From: Chakrabartyella piscis
Lineage (GTDB): Bacteria > Bacillota > Clostridia > Lachnospirales > Anaerotignaceae
Length of the DNA stretch: 64,000 bases
Assembly (NCBI GenBank): GCA_030067835.1
Contig: CP092441.1
Coordinates: forward strand, 1,860,001 to 1,924,000
Direction of reading: 5' to 3'
The stretch's first letter is position 1, and the number at the start of each line of letters is the position of its first letter. The notes beneath the pieces are model-generated. The model ran no database searches and was not told the origin of the DNA. It saw only the letters and a program-made list of their open reading frames with translations. Shown piece after piece: positions 49,262-59,767 of this stretch. The position numbers and the translations under genes are program-made.

Positions 49262-49512
49262 TTGTTTATATAATGTGTAGTTGCGGAGCGATGAGGGCAT
49301 CGCTCCCTACAAAAATCAAAACCTTAAATACATTACACTTGTAGGGGCGATTCATGAATCGACCGCAAAACCAAGGATTCTTCGTCACTGCGAAACTCTC
49401 CTCAGAATGACAGTGCGTTGGTATATGCTTGTAGGGGATTGCGTCCCCGACGTCCCGTCATCAACAGCCACAAAACAAACGGGTGGGCATGGAAACCCAC
49501 CCCTACAAATCA
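49262..49512. repeat. Mosaic dispersed repeats between spoVAD and the glp cluster
   Basis: Contains the TTTATATAATGTGTAG block (also at 45711 and 60358), a GGAGCGATGAGGGCATCGCTCC hairpin with CTACAA tail (copy at 56614), a block of about 125 bp shared with 25876-26005, and a GGGTGGGC...CCCACCC hairpin with CTACAA. No gene is seen. Confidence 0.75.
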
Positions 49513-49535
49513 TAAGCATAATAATTATTCATGCA

Positions 49536-49562
49536 ACAAAAAAACACGAGAAGCACCCGTGT
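49536..49562 (-). terminator. Terminator of the glp oxidoreductase operon
   Basis: On the minus strand AACACG pairs with CGTGTT around a GGTGCTTCT loop and is followed by seven T. Confidence 0.75.
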
Positions 49563-49586
49563 TCTTTCATGTGTATATTCTATTTC

Positions 49587-49946
49587 TTAGATTGCATTTT
49601 TGGTTGCAATGACATCCACACCTGTATCTGCCACATTTTTAACCACCACATCACCAATACGCACTGGTGCTTGGATGGTCACACCTTGCAATGCTTTCAT
49701 ACATTCGAAAATCTTGCCTTTTGGAATATCGTCAGCTGTTTTTACAGAAACCGTTGCAGAAGTGCTACCTGCCACCAATACAGAACTGGTTACAATTCTA
49801 GTTGGATTGGTCAATTCTTTTTTTGCATATTCTTCACCACGTTTACAAGTGTTGCCAGAAACGCTAACAACTTCCCTTCCATTCATTTCCACAGAAAGCA
49901 TACAACCCAATGGGCATCTAATACATACCAAATCTCTAGTTTCCAT
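49587..49946 (-). CDS. DUF1667 Cys-rich protein of the glycerol-3-phosphate cluster
   Basis: A 119-aa protein with four N-terminal Cys (Cys8, Cys11, Cys15, Cys34 in CIRCPLGCML and NTCKRGEEY), the DUF1667 pattern that resembles an iron-sulfur or molybdopterin-type Cys site. It is the third subunit-like gene after two FAD oxidoreductases, with a two-base gap. It probably belongs to an anaerobic G3P dehydrogenase-like complex; its exact role is unknown. Confidence 0.88.
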   Translation of the reverse strand: METRDLVCIRCPLGCMLSVEMNGREVVSVSGNTCKRGEEYAKKELTNPTRIVTSSVLVAGSTSATVSVKTADDIPKGKIFECMKALQGVTIQAPVRIGDVVVKNVADTGVDVIATKNAI

Positions 49947-49948
49947 TT

Positions 49949-51214
49949 TTATGCCTCCTCTACTTTCACAACAATTTCTTGGATATCGCCTTTGCTGGAC
50001 AACAATTCTTTTGTTAAGATGACTTCTTCCATTTCACCTGGTGCCATGATGATGCGTTTTTTGTGCAACACACGTTCTCCATTGATATATACAGAAGAAT
50101 AGCAATTTTTGTACACATCACCTACACGGAAACGCACAATTTGTTTTTCTTCCATTCTATCCACATTGATGGTTTTTGGCACTGTGTATCTAGCACCTTC
50201 TGTTGCCACCAAAGGAATGTCTTTGCTGGTTGCTTCTTTTTTACCTTCCAAAACGAATTTTGCTGCATTTCTACCTGCTGCTACCGCTTCTTCAGAAACA
50301 AAATCCACCAAATCATGTACATGCAATACATTTCCACAAGCAAAGATACCTTCTACATTGGTTTCCAAACTTTCGTTTACAATAGGTCCAGATGTGACCA
50401 TATCCATATCAATACCCAAACCACGTGACAATTCGTTTTCTGGAATCAAACCACAAGAAAGCAACAACGTATCGCATTTGTAATGTTCTTCTGTGCCTGG
50501 AATGGGTCGTCTATTGGCATCCACTTGTGCCAAAGTAATACCTTCTACACGTTCTTTCCCTTCCACTGCAATGACTGTGTGACTCAGCTTCAAAGGAATA
50601 TCAAAATCGTCCAAACACTGTACAATATTACGTTTCAAACCACCAGAATAAGGCAACAATTCTGCAACCACTTTGACCTTTGCACCCTCCAGTGTCATTC
50701 TTCTTGCCATAATCAAGCCAATGTCACCTGATCCCAAAATCACCACTTCACGTCCAGGCATGTACCCTTCCATATTCACCAAACGTTGTGCTGTACCTGC
50801 TGAAAATACACCAGCTGGTCTATATCCAGGAATGTTGAGCGCACCTCTGGAACGTTCACGACAACCCATCGCCAAAATGACGGTTTTTGCTTCAATTTCA
50901 AACAAACCTTCTTCTCGGTTCATGGCTGTAATCACTTTATCTGATGTGATATCCATAACCATAGTATGGAGTTTGTATTCGATTTTTTCTTCTAGCAATT
51001 GGTCAATGAATCTCTGTGCGTATTCAGGACCAGTCAGTTCTTCTTTGAAGGTATGGAGTCCAAATCCATTGTGGATACATTGGTTCAAAATACCACCAAG
51101 TTCTTTATCTCTTTCCAATACCAATATACTTTCTACACCACTTTGTTTGGCAGAAACAGCTGCTGCAAGTCCAGCAGGCCCACCACCAATGATGACAATA
51201 TCATAATGCAACAT
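49949..51214 (-). CDS. NAD(P)/FAD-dependent oxidoreductase of the glp cluster
   Basis: A 421-aa pyridine nucleotide-disulfide type flavoprotein with the FAD motif IVIIGGGPAGLAAAVSAKQSG, a second dinucleotide motif (EVVILGSGDIGLIMARRMTL) and FACGNVLHVHDLVDFVSEEA near the flavin. It lies between the GlpA-like gene and the DUF1667 gene. The trio replaces GlpB/GlpC in many Clostridia. An electron-transfer partner for G3P oxidation is inferred. Confidence 0.88.
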   Translation of the reverse strand: MLHYDIVIIGGGPAGLAAAVSAKQSGVESILVLERDKELGGILNQCIHNGFGLHTFKEELTGPEYAQRFIDQLLEEKIEYKLHTMVMDITSDKVITAMNREEGLFEIEAKTVILAMGCRERSRGALNIPGYRPAGVFSAGTAQRLVNMEGYMPGREVVILGSGDIGLIMARRMTLEGAKVKVVAELLPYSGGLKRNIVQCLDDFDIPLKLSHTVIAVEGKERVEGITLAQVDANRRPIPGTEEHYKCDTLLLSCGLIPENELSRGLGIDMDMVTSGPIVNESLETNVEGIFACGNVLHVHDLVDFVSEEAVAAGRNAAKFVLEGKKEATSKDIPLVATEGARYTVPKTINVDRMEEKQIVRFRVGDVYKNCYSSVYINGERVLHKKRIIMAPGEMEEVILTKELLSSKGDIQEIVVKVEEA

Positions 51215-51227
51215 ATTCGTTTCCTCC

Positions 51228-52664
51228 TCAAATGGTGTCCTTATTTACGCCAACAATCAACTTGGAATTGCCACCAGATTTGGTTACTTCTGCAATATCC
51301 ATATTTTTTTCACGAGAAATGATTTCCATAACCCTAGGTGCACAGAAACCACCTTGACAGCGACCCATACCAGATCTGGTTCTACGTTTTACACCATCCA
51401 AGGATTTTGCACCCAATGGACGTGTGATGGCATCAATGATTTCGCCTTCTGTCACCATTTCGCATCGACAAATGATATTGCCATATGCTGGTTTTTCTTG
51501 AATCAATGCCATTTGTTCTGCTTTGGTCAATTTTTTAGGATCAATGATACCCACTCTTGTACCAATGAAATCAGATTTCAATTCTGCATTTGCAAGCTCT
51601 GCCACAATACCTGCCACCATTTTGCCAATTGCTGGTGCAGATGTAAGCCCTGGTGATTCGATACCAGCACAATCAATGAAATTCTTTGCATCTGCCACTT
51701 CACCAATGATGAATTCATGGCCAGCTTCATGCGCACGCAAACCAGAGAAGGAAGTAATCACTTGACGCATAGGAAGATTCTTCACAGTTCTGGAAGATTT
51801 TGCAATGACCGTATCCAAACCATCTTGTGTGGTGCTGGTTGCTTCTTTATCCTCAATATCCAAGGAAGTTGGCCCAACCAAAGTGTTGCCATGGACTGTT
51901 GGTGTCACCAAAACACCTTTGCCCATTTTGTCTGGTAATTGGAAGATGGTGTGGTTCACAAAGCCACCTGTTGTTTTATCCAAAAGGCAATACTCACCTT
52001 TACGAGGTGTGATTTTCATTTTGTTTTCACTGACCATATTATGCAAAGTATCTGCAAACACACCTGCTGCATTGACGATATATTTTGCTGTCAATTCACC
52101 TTTGTTTGTTTCCACAACCCATAGGTCATTTTCTTTTCTAAAGCCTGTCACTTGTGTATCGAATTGGAATTTGACACCATTATCCACTGCATTTTCAGCC
52201 ATTGCCAAGTTCAAATCAAATGGACATACAATACCGCCTGTTGGTGCAAACAAAGCCATAACTGCTTCATTGGAAATGTTTGGTTCCATTTCTTCTAGTT
52301 CTTTACGTTCTACAATACGCAAATCTTGTACGCCATTGGCAACACCACGAGCCATCAAATCTTCCAAAGCACCTCTATCCCTTTCGTTCATGCAAACCAC
52401 CAAAGAACCAATGCGTTTGAAGGAGAAATCCAAGTCTTTGGACAATTCATCCATCATCAAGTTTCCTTCTACATTGAGCTTTGCCATCAAAGAGCCTACT
52501 TCTGCATCAAATCCTGCATGTGCAATGGCACTATTTGCTTTGGATGTACCACAACATACATCTTCATCACGTTCCAAAACCAAGGTATTCAAGTTGTATC
52601 TGGAAAGCTCTCTTGCACTGGCACTTCCTGAAACACCTGCTCCAATTACGATTACATCATACAT
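51228..52664 (-). CDS. glpA: Anaerobic glycerol-3-phosphate dehydrogenase-like FAD protein
   Basis: A 478-aa DAO-type oxidoreductase (VIVIGAGVSGSASARELSRY, CCGTSKANSAIAHAGFD, IDCAGIESPGLTSAPAIGKM) with a C-terminal BFD-like [2Fe-2S] domain (NIICRCEMVTEGEIIDAI, GMGRCQGGFCAP). It oxidises glycerol-3-phosphate to dihydroxyacetone phosphate, downstream of glycerol kinase. The first gene of a three-gene operon behind a GlpP-type leader terminator. Confidence 0.88.
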   Translation of the reverse strand: MYDVIVIGAGVSGSASARELSRYNLNTLVLERDEDVCCGTSKANSAIAHAGFDAEVGSLMAKLNVEGNLMMDELSKDLDFSFKRIGSLVVCMNERDRGALEDLMARGVANGVQDLRIVERKELEEMEPNISNEAVMALFAPTGGIVCPFDLNLAMAENAVDNGVKFQFDTQVTGFRKENDLWVVETNKGELTAKYIVNAAGVFADTLHNMVSENKMKITPRKGEYCLLDKTTGGFVNHTIFQLPDKMGKGVLVTPTVHGNTLVGPTSLDIEDKEATSTTQDGLDTVIAKSSRTVKNLPMRQVITSFSGLRAHEAGHEFIIGEVADAKNFIDCAGIESPGLTSAPAIGKMVAGIVAELANAELKSDFIGTRVGIIDPKKLTKAEQMALIQEKPAYGNIICRCEMVTEGEIIDAITRPLGAKSLDGVKRRTRSGMGRCQGGFCAPRVMEIISREKNMDIAEVTKSGGNSKLIVGVNKDTI

Positions 52665-52696
52665 TTGTATTCCTCCATTTTTCAGTCAATTGGGTA

Positions 52697-52736
52697 TAAA
52701 AAAAAACAACAACAACACCTTCCTGTAAGAAAGTGT
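52697..52736 (-). terminator. GlpP-type leader terminator of glpA
   Basis: On the minus strand ACACTTTC, loop TTACAG, GAAGGTGT (one T-G pair) is followed by TGTTGTTGT and nine T. The TTTCTTACAGGAA core matches the inverted repeat of Bacillus glp leaders at which GlpP acts with glycerol-3-phosphate. It lies 33 bases before the glpA start. Confidence 0.8.
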
Positions 52737-52784
52737 CATTATTGCCTCTCCATCATCTCTGCAACAAATTATTTATTTGCAATC

Positions 52785-52813
52785 ACTATATCATATATTT
52801 TTTGATTTGAAAA
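52785..52813 (-). promoter_or_regulatory. Promoter of glpA operon
   Basis: On the minus strand TTTTCA (52813-52808), a 17-bp spacer and TATAGT (52790-52785). The transcript would carry a leader of about 115 nt including the GlpP-type terminator. Confidence 0.6.
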
Positions 52814-52856
52814 GTGTTTTTTGACATTTTCCAAAGATTTAACATTACATTTCATA

Positions 52857-52888
52857 TTACGGCAAGAGTAGAACCCTTGCCCTACAAA
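52857..52888. repeat. Dispersed hairpin with CCCTACAA tail
   Basis: Arms GGCAAG(A) and (C)CTTGCC enclose GTAGAAC and are followed by CTACAAAA; same family as 5951 and 35378. Confidence 0.7.
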
Positions 52889-52945
52889 ACCATAAAATTC
52901 ATAGTGAATCATTGTACGTCGTATTATGGAAATTCATGGTAAATT

Positions 52946-54472
<1,527 letters not shown>

Positions 54473-55039
54473 TTATAAAAACCAAACATCCTGATTGGTG
54501 GTGGAAACAGAAATTGCACCTGCCTCCAACGCATCCATAACATCATCTTTATCGCCAATCAAACCACCTGCAATGACAGGTTGATGGCAAATTCCTTTCA
54601 GTTTGCGTATCACCTTTGGCATAACCCCAGGCAAAACCTCTATGATATCCGCCTTGATTTGTGTGCGTTGTTTCTCCATATTGTGAAATGCTCTGGAATC
54701 CAAAACAAAGATACGATATACCGTAATCAAAGACAAATCCTTTGCTTTGTTGATGAGATTCATCCTTGTGGAGATGATACCATCTGCTTTTGTCTGTGTT
54801 TTGATGTATTCCACAACCACATCTTGGGTGCTAAGCCCTTCAATCAAATCGATATGCACCAAAGCCATTTTGCCAGCAGATTTCACTTTATCTACAATTT
54901 CACCTATGTTGCAAATGTTGCCAAACAATACAAACACAATTTCCACATCAGATTCCAAGCATTTTTCAATGCCTGCAAAGTCTTTGACTGCTGCAATGAC
55001 CGGAGAATCCACCAGTGTATCATAAAAATTTTGATTCAT
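54473..55039 (-). CDS. glpP: Glycerol-3-phosphate-responsive antiterminator GlpP
   Basis: A 188-aa TIM-barrel-like RNA-binding antiterminator: NFYDTLVDSPVIAAVKDFAG, FVLFGNICNIGEIVDKVKSA, ALVHIDLIEGLSTQDVVVEY and GGLIGDKDDVMDALEAGAIS match GlpP. It binds G3P and prevents termination in glp leaders. The ATG at 55039 has GGGAGTG upstream and is preferred to a longer start. It probably shares a transcript with glpK and acts on the glpA leader. Confidence 0.93.
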   Translation of the reverse strand: MNQNFYDTLVDSPVIAAVKDFAGIEKCLESDVEIVFVLFGNICNIGEIVDKVKSAGKMALVHIDLIEGLSTQDVVVEYIKTQTKADGIISTRMNLINKAKDLSLITVYRIFVLDSRAFHNMEKQRTQIKADIIEVLPGVMPKVIRKLKGICHQPVIAGGLIGDKDDVMDALEAGAISVSTTNQDVWFL

Positions 55040-55338
55040 TTTTTCACTCCCTGCCAATATTGTAATCGAAACCCAGAAAAAAAGAGCATACAAAAGAAAC
55101 GATATTTCTATCGTACCTCCGCCTACTCCATTTGCTCCGACAAATATTCAATTTATAATCATATGGTATCATTTCTATTTTTGATTTGCAATAGAAAAAG
55201 ATGTCAAATTTGCTTTTTGTGCAGTTTGCAGATGTATAGATTCAATGGGATTAATCAAAATTTCATGGTTATTTGATATTGGATATGATATGATATGAAT
55301 GATAGATATTGATATGCTTTTGAGAAAGGATTTAATAT
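55040..55338. other. Divergent intergenic region glpP / secreted protease
   Basis: 299 bases, A/T-rich, with a TATGATATGATATGAATGAT short repeat near 55286. No gene, clear operator or riboswitch is seen. Confidence 0.4.
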
Positions 55339-56607
55339 ATGAACAGATTACTCCGTAATATACTATGTGTTTCCATATGTTGTGCCACCTTGACCACACC
55401 TGTTTTGGCAAATGATATTTCCATTTCCATTGATGGAGAACCCTTTTTGTCAGAAACAGCACCTATCATTGAAAATGACCGTGTTTTGGTGCCTATGCGT
55501 AGTATTATGGAAGCTTTGGGTTATGAAATCCAATGGGATTCCACCACTCGTACTGTCACAGGTATCCAAGGTGATACCACCATTTCTTTGTGTGTAGATT
55601 ACTCCTTTGCAACGGTCAATGGTTCTTATGTGGCTTTGGATGCGTATCCTACCATTGTAGATGGATACACTTATGTGCCACTTCGTTTTTTGGCAGATCA
55701 CAGTGGTGCCAGCCTTGTTTGGTCTAGCGAAGAACGCTCTGTTTCCATCAATACTTCCGCTATCGAAATTGAAAAATCTGTGTCTGATATTCTTGCTGAT
55801 TCTGTGGTCTATATCCAAACCAATAAAAAACAAGGTAGTGGTGTCATTCTTTCTGAAGATGGTTTGATTGCAACCAATTTCCACCTCATTGATGGCGCAT
55901 CCACCATTCAATTTAAGTTCAATGATCGCACCATTTACCAAGATGTTACTACAGTTGTTGGCATTGCACCTGACATTGATTTGGCAATTTTGCAAATTGA
56001 TTTGGAAGATTTGATTCCAGTTTCATCCACAGCAGAACCTGAATTGGATGTAGAAATTTTTACAATTGGCTCTCCTCTAGGGGAACACAATGTGGTGACA
56101 GAAGGTTCTATTTTATACATCAATGACAATGTGATTCAGATTTCAGCACCCATCCAAAATGGAAGCAGTGGTGGTGGTTTATTTGACACAGATGGCAATT
56201 TACTGGGAATTACAACCTTCTTTTCCAATAACAATTACTTTGCAACACCTGTTGACAAGTTAGAAAAGGTAGAAGATGTGGATATGGATTTCTCTGAAAT
56301 GAAGGATTATGTCTATAGTCCATCTGCTCCATCTGAAATTTCTTGGACTATGAATGGTAGCTTTGCTTATATTTCTTGGGAAGCCATTTATGATGTGGAC
56401 TGTTACAAAGTATATTATCGAGAAGACAGTGATGATGATTTTACCACTTTGCACAACACCACTATGGGTAGCGACCAATGGTATTGGGGTATTCCCTATT
56501 GTTTCGGGATTTCTTCTAGCAACTTCGATTCTGTGGAATTTATGATTACTTCTGTACGTGACAATGTGGAATCTGAACCAAGTGATGTGTATCGGATAGA
56601 GTTTTAA
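55339..56607 (+). CDS. Secreted trypsin-like serine protease with N-terminal stalk domain
   Basis: A 422-aa exported protein with a signal peptide (about 1-24, NILCVSICCATLTTPVLA), a copper-amine-oxidase-N stalk domain (IIENDRVLVPMRSIMEALGY, TYVPLRFLADHSGASL) and a trypsin-like domain with His in TNFHLIDGAS, Asp in GIAPDIDLAI and Ser in NGSSGGGLFD. The last 90 residues look like a fibronectin type III module (SAPSEISWTMNGSFAYISWE). An HtrA-like role at the cell surface is inferred. Confidence 0.88.
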   Translation: MNRLLRNILCVSICCATLTTPVLANDISISIDGEPFLSETAPIIENDRVLVPMRSIMEALGYEIQWDSTTRTVTGIQGDTTISLCVDYSFATVNGSYVALDAYPTIVDGYTYVPLRFLADHSGASLVWSSEERSVSINTSAIEIEKSVSDILADSVVYIQTNKKQGSGVILSEDGLIATNFHLIDGASTIQFKFNDRTIYQDVTTVVGIAPDIDLAILQIDLEDLIPVSSTAEPELDVEIFTIGSPLGEHNVVTEGSILYINDNVIQISAPIQNGSSGGGLFDTDGNLLGITTFFSNNNYFATPVDKLEKVEDVDMDFSEMKDYVYSPSAPSEISWTMNGSFAYISWEAIYDVDCYKVYYREDSDDDFTTLHNTTMGSDQWYWGIPYCFGISSSNFDSVEFMITSVRDNVESEPSDVYRIEF

Positions 56608-56611
56608 AGGA

Positions 56612-56645
56612 TAACGGAGCGATGAGGGCATCGCTCCCTACAATA
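56612..56645. repeat. Dispersed hairpin, copy of the 49287 element
   Basis: ACGGAGCGATGAGGGCATCG with the CTCC arm and a CTACAA tail, identical in its core to 49285-49312. Just past the protease stop, it may also act as a 3' hairpin. Confidence 0.75.
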
Positions 56646-56685
56646 ATCAAAATATGGAAGCACGTTGCAATTATAAGGGCGACCA

Positions 56686-58158
56686 TTAGCCAATCTTCAT
56701 ATGCTTCCACGCAAACAAAAACCCCTCTTTCGAGGGGTTCAGACTGTCAAAGAACCCTATTCCGCACCTTGGAATAGGGTTCTTTCGTATAAATAACGCA
56801 TATTCTACAAACAACATATACTGCTTACTACTCCATGTTGCCAGTTTTTTTAAGTTCATTGCAGCGAATTTAAGCTTCACCCATTTTGAAACCTGAGCCA
56901 AGCCTTTATGATATGTATATCGCATTGCGTGCTTCTCCTTTGCGTCTGCAAAAACCCATTCTATGGTTTGGCTCCTCAACGCATAGGTGTCTTTTCCTAA
57001 TGGAGAATGCCGCACATCCTCTGCCTTTTCTAAATATTTCCACCAGATGTGCTTGGTGACTACCTTTCTGTGGTCTTTGCTTTCGGTACACCTTGAAAGA
57101 TTTTCACATTTTTCGCAAATATAACTGTAACTTTTAAATTCTCTATAGCCATCTCTATTGGTGGTTGTATATGGTAAAACGTGATATTCTGGGCAAATGA
57201 TGCAGTTGTAGTATTCATCAAAAACATACTCATACCATGGTGAATTTCCTTTTTTCGTCACTGGTCTTTTGTAAGGCAAAGAGGGTATTCTTCCATCATC
57301 AAATATTTGCTTGCAAATCCATGGGGTTTTGTATCCTGCATCAGCTGTAATCACTTGTATTTCTGGATATTTTTCTGTCACTTTATGATAAACCTCATCA
57401 AATACAACACTATCATGGATGTTTCCAGGTGTTGCAACGGTTTCTAATACAAAGTTATTTTTATCGCAAACGGTATGTGCACCATATGCAAAGCACTTTT
57501 TATGTTCGCCCTTATGGAACAAACCGCTGTCTGGATCTGTTGTAGAAGTGGTGATTGTTTTTGTTCTTGGAGGGTCATTTTTATCATCAAAAGGCTTTTT
57601 TCCATTATCTTCTCTGTCTTTATTGATTTCTTCAAAAAGTTGCTTTTCATACTTTTTAGCTGCAACAGGTATTTCTTTTTTGATGTTTTTCTTTAAATTT
57701 GCATTTGCCTTGATATGCGTTGCATCTATAAACACAACTTCTGGACGTAAATATCCTTTTTTCTCAACTTCACCTAAAATCCAAGCGAAAATTTTTTCTA
57801 CCACTGTTTCTTTAAATCTATTGTTGAAGTTATAACTAATGGTAGCAAAGTGCGGAATACTATCATTGAGGGTATAGCCCAAAAACCAGCGATAGGCAAT
57901 ATTCATTTCAATTTCTTTTACCGTTTGGCGTAAAGAGCGAATTCCATACAAATGTTGGATAAACACCATTTTAAAGAGAACAACAGGGTCAACGCTAGGT
58001 CTGCCGTTGTTTGAGCAGTACAAATCTTCCACAAATGAATAAATTTCATTAAAATCTACGGCTTTATCTATTTTTCTTAATAAATGATTTTCTGGAACGA
58101 GCATATCTATGTTTATGATTTCTACTGATGTTCTTTTGATTTCTTCTTTACTCAACAT
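56686..58158 (-). CDS. IS1182-family transposase, copy 2
   Basis: The sequence is nearly identical to copy 1, with Val-to-Ala (TVVTP to TVATP) and Arg-to-Trp in SQTIEWVFADAKEKH next to the putative catalytic Glu. That second change may impair it. Because the IS has no own stop and this flank supplies none in the hairpin, the frame runs 54 bases past the IS end, adding NPSKEGFLFAWKHMKIG-like flank-encoded residues. Confidence 0.92.
   Translation of the reverse strand: MLSKEEIKRTSVEIINIDMLVPENHLLRKIDKAVDFNEIYSFVEDLYCSNNGRPSVDPVVLFKMVFIQHLYGIRSLRQTVKEIEMNIAYRWFLGYTLNDSIPHFATISYNFNNRFKETVVEKIFAWILGEVEKKGYLRPEVVFIDATHIKANANLKKNIKKEIPVAAKKYEKQLFEEINKDREDNGKKPFDDKNDPPRTKTITTSTTDPDSGLFHKGEHKKCFAYGAHTVCDKNNFVLETVATPGNIHDSVVFDEVYHKVTEKYPEIQVITADAGYKTPWICKQIFDDGRIPSLPYKRPVTKKGNSPWYEYVFDEYYNCIICPEYHVLPYTTTNRDGYREFKSYSYICEKCENLSRCTESKDHRKVVTKHIWWKYLEKAEDVRHSPLGKDTYALRSQTIEWVFADAKEKHAMRYTYHKGLAQVSKWVKLKFAAMNLKKLATWSSKQYMLFVEYALFIRKNPIPRCGIGFFDSLNPSKEGFLFAWKHMKIG
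56720..56739. repeat. Left 20-bp hairpin duplication flanking IS1182 copy 2
   Basis: AACCCCTC-TTTC-GAGGGGTT directly abuts the IS and is repeated at 58224-58243. It is an intrinsic terminator hairpin; outer A-T pairs extend the stem by two. Confidence 0.92.
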
Positions 58159-58223
58159 TTGTCATCACCTCAACCTCATTATACCAAAAAAAGCCAGCTT
58201 ATGCTGACTTTTTTGACAGTCTG
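56740..58223 (-). mobile_element. IS1182-family insertion sequence, copy 2 (1484 bp)
   Basis: Same length and same CAGACTGTCAAA ends as copy 1, with about four substitutions by eye. It is inserted at the terminator hairpin of the hydrogenase gene, duplicating exactly the 20-bp hairpin core. Confidence 0.93.
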
Positions 58224-58243
58224 AACCCCTCTTTCGAGGGGTT
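58224..58243 (-). terminator. Right hairpin duplication; terminator at hydrogenase end
   Basis: The 20-bp palindrome lies 12 bases past the hydrogenase stop and forms an 8-bp GC-rich core stem with TTTC loop. In the leftward direction it now reads into the IS end. Confidence 0.7.
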
Positions 58244-58255
58244 TTCTTTATTTTC

Positions 58256-59767
58256 TTATACTTTTTTATAATGTACTGGGTTTGTTGGGTCAAATGCTTT
58301 ATCAAAGTCACGATCCATATTGACTGCATCCAAGTCATATCCAGAAAGTCCTTCCAAAGGATTGTCTGTTTTGGCTTCTTTGCCATATTGATTGAGAAGT
58401 GTTACACCCCTATCTGCATGGGATAAGGAAGCAGCACCACCTGTACAACCGTTTCTACAAGCCATACCTTCCAACAAGTTTGCATCCAATCGACCAAGAG
58501 ACGCCATTTTCATATTTTTGATACATTCTTCGATACCATTGCAACGAATTGGTTTCACAGTAACACCCAATTCTTCCACTTCTGCAACACGCACAACGCT
58601 TTCTGCAACACCACCAGATCTACCGAAGATTCTACCATACAAAGATGGATCACCAGCATTGGATTCTTCAAATTCTTCTACATTGACACCTTTTGCATCG
58701 AAAGTTGCTCGCAGTTCTTCAAATGTCCAAACAAAGTCAACTGCATCGTTGATATCTGCTTGTTTCATTTCTACTTTCTTCGCAGTACATGGTCCAATGA
58801 ATACCACTTTTGCTTTTGGATCTTGCAAACGAATTGCTCTTGCAATGGCAACCATTGGTGAAACCGTTGTAGACATATGCTCCATAAATTGTGGATAGTT
58901 GAATTTGATATATTCCACAAATGCAGGACAACAAGAAGTTGTTTTCCAACCCATTTTTTCTACTGTATGTGCAAACTCACGTGCTTCTGCAACCGCAACC
59001 ATATCCCCACCAATTGCAGCTTCTACTACTTTATAGAAACCAAGTTCTTTGATTGCAGAGAATACTTTTCCTGTTGGAACACCAATGAATTGACTGGCAA
59101 CTGCTGGTGCCACAACTGCATATACATGATAGTTTGTATTGTTCCAAGAATTTTGAATCAATTCCAAAACAGGAAGCACAAAGGATTTATCTACAATTGC
59201 ACCAAATGGACATTGGTATACACACGCACCACAAGAAATACATTTATCGTGGTCAATAATCGCTTTCTTTTCTTCATTCATGCTCACAGCACCAACGGAA
59301 CAAGAACGCACACAAGGACGTTTTACTTCACTGATGGCATTGAATGGACAGACTTGTTTACATTTACCACATTCGATACAAAGATTTTGGTTGATATAGG
59401 ATCTATGGTTGACAATAGTGATTGCGTTTCTTGGACAGACTTCCATACAGTTATGACCCAAGCAACCACGACATGCTTCTGTAACCACAAAACGATCAAT
59501 TGGACATTCGTCACAAGCAGAATCCAAAACATTGATGATACGATTGTTTTTGGTTGGTTCCAAAATCAAACGCACACGTTCTTCAATGATATGTCTTTCT
59601 TTGTAAATGCAACAACGGAATAACGCTTTTGGACCAGGAATAATCGCTTCTGCAATTTCTCTAAAGGAATTGATGGTGTGATCCAACTTTCCTGTGAAAA
59701 AGCGATGTGCCACTTCTTTGTTCACCAAATATTTGATATATTGTACATTACTTTCAAAACGTTTCAC
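58256..59767 (-). CDS. Single-subunit [FeFe] hydrogenase
   Basis: A 503-aa protein with an N-terminal Cys-rich region (DSACDECPI, CRGCLGHNCMEVCP), 4Fe-4S ferredoxin motifs (LCIECGKCKQVCP about 130-140, KCISCGACVYQCP about 176-186) and an H-cluster domain: L1 TSCCPAF (Cys279/280), L2 IGPCTAKKVE (Cys327) and L3 EGMACRNGCTGGA (Cys437, Cys441). The L1/L2 variants fit the less studied group B-like enzymes of anaerobic Clostridia. Hydrogen evolution from ferredoxin or a sensory role are both possible. Confidence 0.9.
   Translation of the reverse strand: MKRFESNVQYIKYLVNKEVAHRFFTGKLDHTINSFREIAEAIIPGPKALFRCCIYKERHIIEERVRLILEPTKNNRIINVLDSACDECPIDRFVVTEACRGCLGHNCMEVCPRNAITIVNHRSYINQNLCIECGKCKQVCPFNAISEVKRPCVRSCSVGAVSMNEEKKAIIDHDKCISCGACVYQCPFGAIVDKSFVLPVLELIQNSWNNTNYHVYAVVAPAVASQFIGVPTGKVFSAIKELGFYKVVEAAIGGDMVAVAEAREFAHTVEKMGWKTTSCCPAFVEYIKFNYPQFMEHMSTTVSPMVAIARAIRLQDPKAKVVFIGPCTAKKVEMKQADINDAVDFVWTFEELRATFDAKGVNVEEFEESNAGDPSLYGRIFGRSGGVAESVVRVAEVEELGVTVKPIRCNGIEECIKNMKMASLGRLDANLLEGMACRNGCTGGAASLSHADRGVTLLNQYGKEAKTDNPLEGLSGYDLDAVNMDRDFDKAFDPTNPVHYKKV

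Noticed and set aside
49281-50102. A 273-codon plus-strand frame starting in the repeats before the glp cluster
   Set aside because: Its first part is repeat DNA and the rest is antisense to DUF1667 and the FAD oxidoreductase genes.
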